DNA of 64,000 bases from Allobogoriella alba (GTDB taxonomy: Bacteria > Actinomycetota > Actinomycetes > Actinomycetales > Actinomycetaceae), in the NCBI RefSeq assembly GCF_042665525.1, contig NZ_JBHTCQ010000001.1, positions 1,550,001-1,614,000 of the forward strand, read 5' to 3'. Numbering within the stretch: the stretch's first letter is position 1; every line of letters starts with the position of its first letter. Position numbers and translations under genes: made by a program. Below are positions 57,472 through 64,000 of this stretch, piece after piece. The notes below the pieces were generated by a model that saw only the letters and a program-made list of their open reading frames with translations, was not told the DNA's origin and did no database searches.

Positions 57472-58596
57472 CTACTTCTTCTGCTTCTTCTTGCCCTTCC
57501 GCTTCGGCTGCTCGGCCTTCCTGCTCTTCTGCTTCGGGGCCTTCGCCGTCTTGCCCGTCTTCGCCGTCTTGCCGGTCTTGCCCGTCTTGCCTGTCTTCGG
57601 GCCTTCTGCTCCGCCGTCGTCCGGGGACTTCCTGCCCTCCACCTGGGCCACCGCCTCGGCGTGGGCGCGTTCGTCGGCCTCGAACTGGGCGAGCTTCTCC
57701 TCCGCGACGCTCCTGGCCTCGGCAAGCGTCGCCTCGCTCATCGTCGCCGCCAGACGCCGCCGCTGCGTCGCCACGCGCCACCGGGGCCGGGGCCAGCCGA
57801 GGCCGAGGTCAACGAGCGCCTGGGTCAGCAGCTCGGTGACGGCGAGCCGGGTGTACCACTTCCGATCGGCCGGGATCACGTACCACGGTGCGGCGTCGGT
57901 GCTGGTCGCCGCGAGCAGGTCCGCGTAGGCGGCCTGGTAGTCGTCCCACCGCGAGCGGGTGTCCACGTCGCCGGGACTGAACTTCCAGTGCTTGTCCGGG
58001 CGGTCCAGGCGCTCCATGAGCCGCAGCCCCTGCTCCTCGTACGACGGCATCAGGGCGACCTTGACGATGCTCGTCCCCGCCTCCGCGATCCTCGCCTCGA
58101 ACCGGTTGATCTCACGGAACCGGCGGGGCCAGACGGCCTCGTCGTCGATCGTGCCCTCCACCCGCGGGACGAGGACGTCCTCGTAGTGCGAACGGTCGAA
58201 GACGCCGATGAGTCCGGGCCGGGGGAGCGCGCGCCGTACGCGCCACAGGTAGTGGTGGCGCAGCTCCTGGGGCGTCGGCACGCCGAAGGCCCGCAGCGCG
58301 ACCCCCTGCGGGTCGACCATGCCCAGGACGTGGCGGACGATCCCGCCCTTGCCGGCGGTGTCCAGGCCCTGGATCACGAGCAGCACCCCCCGCGTGCCGC
58401 CGGCGCGGCCGTGGGCGAAGAGCCGTTCCTGCAGCTCCGAGAGCAGGGGTGCACGCCGGTCGAGGAACGCCGCGGCGTCCTTCTTCTTCCCGGCCCAGCC
58501 GGGGGTGGCCGCGCGGTCCAGGGCGGCCAGGTCGAAGCCGTCGCCGACCCGGAGCAGCTTGGCCGGCGGCGCCGACCACTCGCGCGTCTTACCCAT
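57472..58596 (-). CDS. Polyphosphate kinase 2 family phosphotransferase with Lys-rich tail
   Basis: The 374-residue enzyme transfers phosphate between polyphosphate and nucleotides. IQGLDTAGKGGIVRHV (near 75-90) is the Walker A loop, GVFDRSHYEDVLVPRV the lid/Walker B region, and RPDKHWKFSPGDVDTRSRW a diagnostic core. The core ends near residue 320; the last 50 residues alternate Thr-Gly-Lys and Thr-Ala-Lys, then Lys/Arg clusters, like a histone tail. ATG 58596 follows GGGGGA. It is convergent with the small membrane protein gene. Confidence 0.93.
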   Translation of the reverse strand: MGKTREWSAPPAKLLRVGDGFDLAALDRAATPGWAGKKKDAAAFLDRRAPLLSELQERLFAHGRAGGTRGVLLVIQGLDTAGKGGIVRHVLGMVDPQGVALRAFGVPTPQELRHHYLWRVRRALPRPGLIGVFDRSHYEDVLVPRVEGTIDDEAVWPRRFREINRFEARIAEAGTSIVKVALMPSYEEQGLRLMERLDRPDKHWKFSPGDVDTRSRWDDYQAAYADLLAATSTDAAPWYVIPADRKWYTRLAVTELLTQALVDLGLGWPRPRWRVATQRRRLAATMSEATLAEARSVAEEKLAQFEADERAHAEAVAQVEGRKSPDDGGAEGPKTGKTGKTGKTAKTGKTAKAPKQKSRKAEQPKRKGKKKQKK

Positions 58597-58662
58597 CGCA
58601 GATCCCCCATCGTGGCTCGGCCGCGCGGACGTCGCGCCACCTGGGGCGAGCGTAGCGAGGGC

Positions 58663-59352
58663 TCAGGCGGTGTAGGCGGCGACCGAGACCGCCGCGTAGT
58701 GGCACGACCACCCGACGACGGTCCCGACGTGGAAGATCTCGTGGAACCCGAACCACCGCGGGCTCGGGTTCGGGCGCTTGGTGCCGTAGGCCAGCGCGCC
58801 GAGCGTGTAGGCCAGCCCGCCGAGCATGACCAGCCAGACGACCGCCGGGCCCCCGGAGCGCCAGAACGCGGGCAGGAACCAGACGGCGACCCACCCGAGC
58901 GCCACGTAGATCGGCACGTAGACCCATCGGGGCGCACCGAGCCACAGGATCCGCGCCGCGATTCCCAGGGCGGCGCCGGTCCACACGACCACCAGCAGCG
59001 TCGTCGCCGTGGCGGTGTCCAGGAGCAGCACCGACAGCGGGGTGTAGGTGCCGGCGATGAGCAGGAAGATGTTCGAGTGGTCGGCGCGGCGCAGCGCTCC
59101 GGCCAGGCGCGGTGACCAGCTGCCGCGGTGGTAGACGGCGGAGGTGCCGAACAGCACGACGGCGCTCAGCACGAAGACGGCGGTGGAGATCCGCGCCGCC
59201 ATGGTGGGCGACAGCGCCACCAGGACCAGGCCGGCGACCAGCGCCAGTGGTGTGGTGCCCAGGTGGATCCAGCCGCGCAGGAGCGGCTTGACCGCCGCGG
59301 TGAACGACGACTCCGCGGTCGTGCCGTCGCGCTCGGGTCGTGCTGTGGTCAT
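58663..59352 (-). CDS. Hemolysin III family membrane protein
   Basis: The 229-residue protein has seven hydrophobic segments with the PAQR/HlyIII zinc-site pattern: SAVYHRGSW, the ADHSNIFLLIAGTYTPL motif, and the C-terminal FHEIFHVGTVVGWSCHY. It is probably a membrane hydrolase or receptor-like protein rather than a toxin. The ATG at 59352 has only a weak GGAAAG. A 22-bp palindrome lies 49 nt upstream. Corresponds to Rv1085c in position. Confidence 0.92.
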   Translation of the reverse strand: MTTARPERDGTTAESSFTAAVKPLLRGWIHLGTTPLALVAGLVLVALSPTMAARISTAVFVLSAVVLFGTSAVYHRGSWSPRLAGALRRADHSNIFLLIAGTYTPLSVLLLDTATATTLLVVVWTGAALGIAARILWLGAPRWVYVPIYVALGWVAVWFLPAFWRSGGPAVVWLVMLGGLAYTLGALAYGTKRPNPSPRWFGFHEIFHVGTVVGWSCHYAAVSVAAYTA

Positions 59353-59400
59353 GGAGTGCTTTCCGCCGGATGCGCCGCCCCTCGTCCCGGGCGACGACGT

Positions 59401-59422
59401 CTACCTACGGTACCGTAGGTAG
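59401..59422. promoter_or_regulatory. Perfect 22-bp palindromic operator candidate
   Basis: CTACCTACGGT followed immediately by its reverse complement ACCGTAGGTAG makes a perfect 22-bp palindrome between the divergent hemolysin III and prenyl synthase genes. Its shape is that of a TetR-type operator. TACGGT-like -10 boxes lie inside it on both strands. Confidence 0.7.
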
Positions 59423-59533
59423 AGCCGCTTGCGCACCGCGATCAGACGGCCGCTGTAGCCTCACCCCAGCGAGGGCGGAGGAACGTCCGCGCCGTGGCCG
59501 GCAGGGCCGCGACGGTGTGATCGGAAGGGTGGC

Positions 59534-60295
59534 ATGCGCGAGCCGGACCTGCTGTACCAGCTGTACGAGCGGCGGCTGCTCGCCGGCCTGGACCAGGCCC
59601 GCGTCCCCCGGCATGTCGGCGTCATGCTCGACGGCAACCGCAGGTGGGCGCGGGCGGTCGGGATGCCGGCGGCGCACGGCCACCGCCGCGGCGCCGACAA
59701 GATCACCGAGCTCCTCGAGTGGTCCGAGGAGGTCGGCGTCGAGGTCGTCACGCTCTGGATGCTCTCCACCGACAACCTCCACCGCGACCCGGACGAGGTC
59801 GGCGACCTGCTCGACATCATCGCGACCGCGGTCGAGACGCTCGCCCGGCGGCGTCGCTGGCGGCTCAAGGTCGTCGGGTCGCTCGACCTGCTGCCGGACT
59901 GGATGGCGCAGCGCCTGCGGGCGGCCGAGTCCGGCACCGCGGACGTCACCGGCATGCAGGTCAACGTGGCGATCGGCTACGGCGGGCGGGATGAGATCGC
60001 CGACGCGGTCCGCTCGCTCCTCCGCGAGCGCGCCGGCGCGGGGGAGTCCCTGGAGTCGGTGGCGGAGTCGCTGACCGTCACCGACATCGCCGACCACCTC
60101 TACACCAAGGGCCAGCCCGATCCCGACCTGGTCATCCGCACCTCCGGCGAGCAGCGCATCGGCGGATTCCTGCTGTGGCAGTCCGTGCACAGCGAGTACT
60201 ACTTCTGCGAGGCGTACTGGCCGGACTTCCGGCGGGTCGACTTCCTGCGCGCCCTGCGCGACTACGCCCAGCGCGAGCGCCGCCTCGGCCGCTGA
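59534..60295 (+). CDS. uppS: Cis-prenyltransferase (Z-isoprenyl diphosphate synthase)
   Basis: The 253-residue enzyme condenses isopentenyl diphosphate in cis. VGVMLDGNRRWAR holds the catalytic Asp33; GHRRGADKITE, the TLWMLSTDNLHRDPDEV region and the C-terminal DLVIRTSGEQRIGGFLLWQS with its Arg/Ser IPP site are intact. Position and size match Rv1086, which makes the short C15 product, rather than the long-chain Rv2361c; chain length is inference. ATG 59534 follows GGAAGGG. Confidence 0.92.
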   Translation: MREPDLLYQLYERRLLAGLDQARVPRHVGVMLDGNRRWARAVGMPAAHGHRRGADKITELLEWSEEVGVEVVTLWMLSTDNLHRDPDEVGDLLDIIATAVETLARRRRWRLKVVGSLDLLPDWMAQRLRAAESGTADVTGMQVNVAIGYGGRDEIADAVRSLLRERAGAGESLESVAESLTVTDIADHLYTKGQPDPDLVIRTSGEQRIGGFLLWQSVHSEYYFCEAYWPDFRRVDFLRALRDYAQRERRLGR

Positions 60296-60323
60296 ACGGA
60301 CCGCCTCCGGCGCGCCACACCCC

Positions 60324-60361
60324 GCCCGTTCCGCAGCCCGAGCCAACGTTGCGGAAGGGGC
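60324..60361 (+). terminator. Terminator hairpin of the prenyl synthase gene
   Basis: GCCCGTTCCGCA (60324-60335) and TGCGGAAGGGGC (60350-60361) pair at 11 of 12 positions with a 14-nt loop, 28 nt after the stop. Confidence 0.7.
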
Positions 60362-60453
60362 CCGTGTGAACAACGTGTTGCGAGCCCTCGACCGTCCGGT
60401 GTCATTCGTCCCTGCACCGGGCGTGTCGCGGTCATGCGGTGCCGAGCGCGTCG

Positions 60454-60459
60454 TAGCGT
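60454..60459 (+). promoter_or_regulatory. Candidate -10 box upstream of phoH2
   Basis: TAGCGT predicts a transcript from about 60466 carrying the small ORF at 60506 and then phoH2. Confidence 0.35.
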
Positions 60460-60505
60460 CGAGTGTGATGGACGGCACACCCGTCGTCCTCCGGGAGGTC
60501 AGCCC

Positions 60506-60661
60506 ATGCAGCAGCCCGCTGCGGAGGGAGGGGCCTCCGGCCCCTGCCAGGGCCGGACCACCGCCCCCACCACCGTGCCCGGGCAGCCGCGCGTCGTGCG
60601 CGGCCGGCAGGCGCAGCGAGTCGGCGCCCCGTGCGCCGAAGGGAGCCTTCGTGAGCACTGA
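60506..60661 (+). CDS. Small ORF overlapping phoH2 start (possible PhoAT-like antitoxin or leader peptide)
   Basis: A 51-codon frame starts with ATG 60506, which has GGGAGG 7 nt upstream, the best ribosome site in this gap, and ends 11 nt inside phoH2. The peptide is Pro/Gly/Gln/Arg-rich with no motif. In mycobacteria phoH2 is preceded by an overlapping antitoxin gene (phoAT); this is the right place and size class, but similarity cannot be claimed. The remainder of 60296-60650 holds only the terminator and promoter listed. Confidence 0.4.
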   Translation: MQQPAAEGGASGPCQGRTTAPTTVPGQPRVVRGRQAQRVGAPCAEGSLREH

Positions 60662-62063
60662 CCGCACCACCAGCGCGCCCCAGAGCACCGACGTCCCCAC
60701 CGTCGACGGCGGCACCTCCGTCGCCTCGGTCATGGGCGTCGCCGAGCCGACGGGCACGGCGCTGCGCACCTACGTGCTGGACACCTCCGTGCTCCTGTCG
60801 GACCCGAGAGCGATGCTCCGGTTCGCCGAGCACGACGTCGTCCTGCCGGTGGTCGTCATCACCGAGCTCGAGGGCAAGCGGCACCACAGCGAGCTCGGCT
60901 ACTTCGCCCGCAGCGCCCTGCGGCTCCTCGACGACCTCCGGGTCCGCCACGGCAAGCTCGACGAACCGGTCCCGGTGGGGCAGGACGGCGGGACCGTCCG
61001 GGTCGAGCTCAACCACTCCAGCGACCAGGTGCTGCCCACCGGGCTGCGGCTGGGCGACAACGACACCCGCATCCTCGCCGTGGCCGCCAACCTCGCCGCG
61101 GAGGGCAACGACGTCACCGTCGTCTCGAAGGACCTGCCGATGCGGGTCAAGGCCTCCGCGGTCGGCCTGCACGCCGAGGAGTACCGCGCGCAGCAGGTCG
61201 TCGACTCCGGCTACACCGGCATGACGACTGCGGAGCTCACCGAGTCCGAGATGGCTGCCATGTGGGACAGCGGCCACGTGACCGTCGCCGACCTCGCCAC
61301 GCCGGGCACGCTCGCCACCGCACCGGTCAACACCGGGACGGTGCTGCACGCCCCCCGCGGCTCCGCGCTCGGCCGGGTGGCCGCCGACGGCACGGTCCAG
61401 CTCGTGCGCGGCGACCGGGAGGTGTTCGGCCTGCGGGGCCGCAGCGCCGAGCAGCGCATCGCGATCGACCACCTCACCAACCCGGACCTCGGGATCGTCT
61501 CCCTCGGCGGCAGCGCCGGCACCGGCAAGTCCGCGCTGGCGCTGTGCGCCGGGCTCGAGGCGGTGATGGAGCGTCGGGAGCACCGGAAGGTCATCGTGTT
61601 CCGGCCCCTGTACGCCGTCGGCGGGCAGGAGCTGGGGTACCTGCCGGGCGACCAGAGCGAGAAGATGAACCCGTGGGCCGAGGCGGTCTACGACACGCTC
61701 GGCTCCGTCGTCGCGCCGGAGGTGCTGGACGAGGTGCTGGGTCGTGGCATGCTCGAGGTCCTGCCGCTGACCCACATCCGCGGCCGCTCGCTCCACGACG
61801 CCTGGGTGATCGTGGACGAGGGCCAGTCGCTCGAGCGCAACGTCCTCCTGACGGTCCTGTCCCGCATCGGGCAGAACTCGAAGGTCGTGCTGACCCACGA
61901 CGTCGCCCAGCGCGACAATCTCCGGGTGGGCCGGCACGACGGCGTCGCGGCCGTCGTCGAGGCGCTGAAGGGCAAGGAGCTGTTCGCGCACGTGACGCTG
62001 ACCCGTTCCGAGCGCTCCGCCGTCTCGGCGCTGGTCACGGAGCTGCTCGAGGGCACCGACTGA
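60651..62063 (+). CDS. phoH2: PhoH2: PIN domain RNase plus PhoH helicase
   Basis: The 470-residue protein fuses a VapC-like PIN nuclease (about 38-180, TYVLDTSVLLSDP with Asp44, VVITELEGKRHH, LGDNDTRILAVA) to a PhoH ATPase (about 265-465). The ATPase has GSAGTGKSAL (Lys293), VIVDEGQSL (Asp389) and a downstream LTHDVAQRDN sensor. Such proteins unwind and cut RNA. GTG 60651 follows AAGGGA by 6 nt. It overlaps the small ORF upstream by 11 nt. Confidence 0.92.
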   Translation: MSTDRTTSAPQSTDVPTVDGGTSVASVMGVAEPTGTALRTYVLDTSVLLSDPRAMLRFAEHDVVLPVVVITELEGKRHHSELGYFARSALRLLDDLRVRHGKLDEPVPVGQDGGTVRVELNHSSDQVLPTGLRLGDNDTRILAVAANLAAEGNDVTVVSKDLPMRVKASAVGLHAEEYRAQQVVDSGYTGMTTAELTESEMAAMWDSGHVTVADLATPGTLATAPVNTGTVLHAPRGSALGRVAADGTVQLVRGDREVFGLRGRSAEQRIAIDHLTNPDLGIVSLGGSAGTGKSALALCAGLEAVMERREHRKVIVFRPLYAVGGQELGYLPGDQSEKMNPWAEAVYDTLGSVVAPEVLDEVLGRGMLEVLPLTHIRGRSLHDAWVIVDEGQSLERNVLLTVLSRIGQNSKVVLTHDVAQRDNLRVGRHDGVAAVVEALKGKELFAHVTLTRSERSAVSALVTELLEGTD

Positions 62064-62116
62064 CCACCGGCTGAACGGGCGCGCACCGGCTCTTCCGAGA
62101 GTGCGATGCTCGGGCT

Positions 62117-62911
62117 GTGCCCGAGCTCAGCGTCCCCGCGTGGGGTCTCCTCCTCGCGGGGGCGCTGCTGGTGGGGATCGCCAAGACCGCGCTGCCGGGT
62201 GCCGGCACCCTCGCCGTCGCGCTCTTCGCGGCGGCGCTGCCGGCCCGGGAATCGACCGGCGCGCTGCTCCTGCTGCTGATCGTCGGTGACCTGTTCGCGC
62301 TGGCCATCTACCGCTCGCACGCCGATCTGCGCCTGCTGCGGCGGCTCGTCCCCCCGGTCCTGCTCGGCGTGGTGGCCGGCGCGGTGTTCATGGCGATCGC
62401 GGACGACTCCGGTGTCCGCCGGACCATCGGCGCCATGCTCCTGGCGCTCATCGGCCTGACCCTGGTCCGCCGCTGGATCGAGCGACGGAAGCGTGCCCGG
62501 GAGTCCCTGACCCCTTCGGAGCAGCCCGCCGAGCATCCTCCGCGCCCACACCGGCCGCGGCGCGGCGCCACCCTCGGCTACGGCGCGCTGGGTGGCTTCA
62601 CCACCATGGTGGCCAACGCCGCCGGGCCGGTCATGTCGCTGTACTTCCTGGCCACCACCACGTCGGTCGACCGGTTCCTCGGCACCGCGGCATGGTTCTT
62701 CTTCGCCGTGAACGTCGCCAAGACCCCGTTCTCGGTCTCACTGGGCCTGATCGACGCCGGCACGCTCCGGCTCGACCTGCTCCTGCTCCCCGGGGTCGTG
62801 CTCGGCGCGGTGGTGGGGCGGGCGATCGCCAAGCGCCTCGACTTCGCCGTGTTCGACCGGCTGGTGGTCGTGCTGACGGTCATCTCGGCCGGCTACCTGG
62901 TGATCGCCTGA
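62117..62911 (+). CDS. TauE/SafE family permease
   Basis: The 264-residue protein has about eight hydrophobic segments in two similar halves; LVGIAKTALPGAGTLAVALFA opens the first and GALGGFTTMVANAAGPVMSLYF the second, the usual inverted-repeat pattern for sulfite/organosulfonate exporters. A charged loop (about 120-150) separates the halves. GTG 62117 has no ribosome site; GATGCT lies 6 nt upstream. Confidence 0.88.
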   Translation: MPELSVPAWGLLLAGALLVGIAKTALPGAGTLAVALFAAALPARESTGALLLLLIVGDLFALAIYRSHADLRLLRRLVPPVLLGVVAGAVFMAIADDSGVRRTIGAMLLALIGLTLVRRWIERRKRARESLTPSEQPAEHPPRPHRPRRGATLGYGALGGFTTMVANAAGPVMSLYFLATTTSVDRFLGTAAWFFFAVNVAKTPFSVSLGLIDAGTLRLDLLLLPGVVLGAVVGRAIAKRLDFAVFDRLVVVLTVISAGYLVIA

Positions 62912-62921
62912 GGCGGGCCGG

Positions 62922-63632
62922 TCAGGCGTCGCGCTGCTCGCCGACGTCGCCGAGGTGGTCCACCAGGTGCGCGGTGCCGTCGGCGAGGGTGTACTCGACG
63001 CCGACGACGGCGCACCTGCCGGCGGCCACCGCCTCGGCCACCACCCCCGAGTAGTCCCTCAGCATCTGCACCGTGGCGCGGACGTGGTTGCGCCGCAGGG
63101 TGTGCTCGTCGGGCAGGGAGAGGTGCCGGGACCGGCTGCCGTCCGCGCCCGGCGCGATCCCGGGGTCGCCCAGCTGCGGGCGCGTGAGCAGCGAGGGGAT
63201 GACCCGGTCCACGACCGTCCGGACGAACCCGGTGGGCATCGTGCCGGTGAGCAGCGCGTCGGTGGCGGCGGCCACGGCGCCGCACCGGTCGTGCCCGAGG
63301 ACCACGACGAGCGGCGCCCCGAGAATCCCGACGCCGTACTCGACGGAACCGATGACTGACGCGTCGAGGACGTGCCCGGCCGTGCGCACCACGAAGAGGT
63401 CGCCGAGCCCCTGGTCGAAGATGATCTCGGCCGCCACGCGCGAGTCCGAGCAGCCCAGCAGGACCGCCGACGGGTGCTGCTCGGCGGCGACCTCGGCGCG
63501 TCGGTCGGCGCCCTGGGACGGGTGCGTCATGGCGTCCGCGACGAACCGCGCGTTCCCCTCGCGCAGCTGCCGCCAGGCCTCGGCGGGGGTGGGCGGGACG
63601 TGTGTGCCGGGAGTCGGGGGTACGGGGTCCAC
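62922..63632 (-). CDS. Beta-carbonic anhydrase
   Basis: The 236-residue enzyme hydrates carbon dioxide. ACSDSRV-type zinc motif appears as GCSDSRVAAEI with Cys61 and the Asp63-Arg65 dyad; HDRCGAV supplies His114 and Cys117. A Pro/Thr-rich N-terminus of about 17 residues precedes the domain (AWRQLREGNARFV). GTG 63632 is chosen because it starts this region; CAGGAT 6 nt upstream may be a -10 box or ribosome site. It is convergent with the permease gene. Confidence 0.94.
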   Translation of the reverse strand: MDPVPPTPGTHVPPTPAEAWRQLREGNARFVADAMTHPSQGADRRAEVAAEQHPSAVLLGCSDSRVAAEIIFDQGLGDLFVVRTAGHVLDASVIGSVEYGVGILGAPLVVVLGHDRCGAVAAATDALLTGTMPTGFVRTVVDRVIPSLLTRPQLGDPGIAPGADGSRSRHLSLPDEHTLRRNHVRATVQMLRDYSGVVAEAVAAGRCAVVGVEYTLADGTAHLVDHLGDVGEQRDA

Positions 63633-63781
63633 GTGCTCATCCTGGCACCACGTCGCGGCACTCGGGGTGCTCGTCCGTGCCGCGTCACCGCAGATCGGGC
63701 GCGTGCCCGCCGGCAAGGGGGATGCGAGAATCCGCAAACAGGTGTTAATTGGTGCCACCCGCGGCGTCGCGGGGTGAGTCG

Positions 63782-64000
63782 ATGTCTGGGGGAGATGTGC
63801 GACGACGGATGGTCGCGACGGCCCTCGCCGTCGCGGTGAGCGCGAGCCTCGCGGCGTGCGCCGCGGACTCCGGCCCGCCGGTGCTGACCTGGTACATCAA
63901 CCCGGACGACGGCGGGCAGGCAGAGCTGGCGCAGCGGTGCACCGAGGAGGCCGACGGGGCCTACCGCATCGAGACCTCTCTCCTGCCGCGGGACGCGGCG
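63782..64000 (+). CDS. Sugar-binding lipoprotein of an ABC importer (partial)
   Basis: The first 73 codons are present. A short basic N-terminus and hydrophobic core end in a lipobox LAAC, then LTWYINPDDGGQAELAQRC, the opening strand of family 1 solute-binding proteins; the WYINPD form is one I associate with trehalose/maltose-type binders (LpqY-like). ATG 63782 is one of three in-frame starts (GTG 63797, ATG 63809). Permease genes should follow outside the window. TTAATT near 63745 may be a -10 box. Confidence 0.75.
   Translation, partial: MSGGDVRRRMVATALAVAVSASLAACAADSGPPVLTWYINPDDGGQAELAQRCTEEADGAYRIETSLLPRDAA

Noticed and set aside
57218..57781. Arg/Gly/Glu-rich minus-strand frame with apparent repeats
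   Set aside because: Out-of-frame reading of the lysine-rich PPK2 tail.

Overview
The window reads as chromosomal DNA from a high-GC actinobacterium. The basis is strong G/C third-position bias, frequent GTG starts, start/stop overlaps of the ATGA or GTGA type, and marker genes such as mycothiol S-conjugate amidase (mca), a DUF501 gene, a DivIC/FtsB-like gene and a short cis-prenyltransferase. Part of the gene order follows the backbone I recall from Mycobacterium (pth, rplY, mfd, eno, divIC, DUF501, ppx; then greA, DUF4307, mca, small membrane protein, hemolysin III, Z-prenyl synthase, phoH2). A Micrococcales/Cellulomonadaceae-type genome is my inference, not something proven here. I see no insertion sequence, prophage, CRISPR array or rRNA.

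Region 1 (1-13.2 kb) is a cell-surface glycan locus. A minus-strand run goes from a GDP-mannose/UDP-glucose 6-dehydrogenase (12859) through a GT4 glycosyltransferase, a double-GT2 fusion, a GT2 and a membrane-anchored beta-helix protein, possibly on into a methyltransferase-kinase fusion ending at 4539. The overlaps suggest one transcription unit. Beside it lie an ABC exporter (268-2085) and a four-module protein (2257-4542) joining methyltransferase-like, nucleotidyltransferase-like, NDP-kinase-like and protein-kinase-like domains. The intergenic region 12860-13197 carries a dense array of GGTGA/TCACC words; a related TCACCCTC array lies before a large secreted LamG protein (15795-19646).

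Region 2 (13.2-27.3 kb) holds a dioxygenase-like gene, rplY-pth, the LamG protein, then a divergent module: a double Lrp/AsnC regulator against an amidohydrolase plus sodium:solute symporter. After that come an ABC exporter and an HxlR regulator divergent from an imine-reductase-like gene, whose tandem duplicate is an internally deleted pseudogene.

Region 3 (27.4-44.2 kb) is mostly conserved backbone: mfd, two SurA-like lipoproteins, an MFS transporter, an ECF-type ABC importer (S, T and fused ATPases), eno, divIC, DUF501, ppx. Two NhaA antiporters and a YbaK deacylase are interspersed. The first nhaA has a compact structured leader that may be an ion-sensing RNA.

Region 4 (44.2-64 kb) starts with an unusual 74-nt class I tRNA with anticodon UAA. 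It continues with a DedA-like protein, a type II NADH dehydrogenase, an ABC-2 transporter, a Bax-inhibitor-like protein, FKBP, MsrA, an AI-2E family exporter overlapping threonine dehydratase, greA, DUF4307, mca, PPK2, hemolysin III, the prenyl synthase, PhoH2, a TauE/SafE permease, beta-carbonic anhydrase and the start of a sugar-binding lipoprotein.

A cross-cutting pattern is that about a dozen starts lack an obvious Shine-Dalgarno but have a TANNNT-like hexamer 6-7 nt before the start codon, the signature of leaderless transcripts. These support several start choices and a small orphan gene at 50395.
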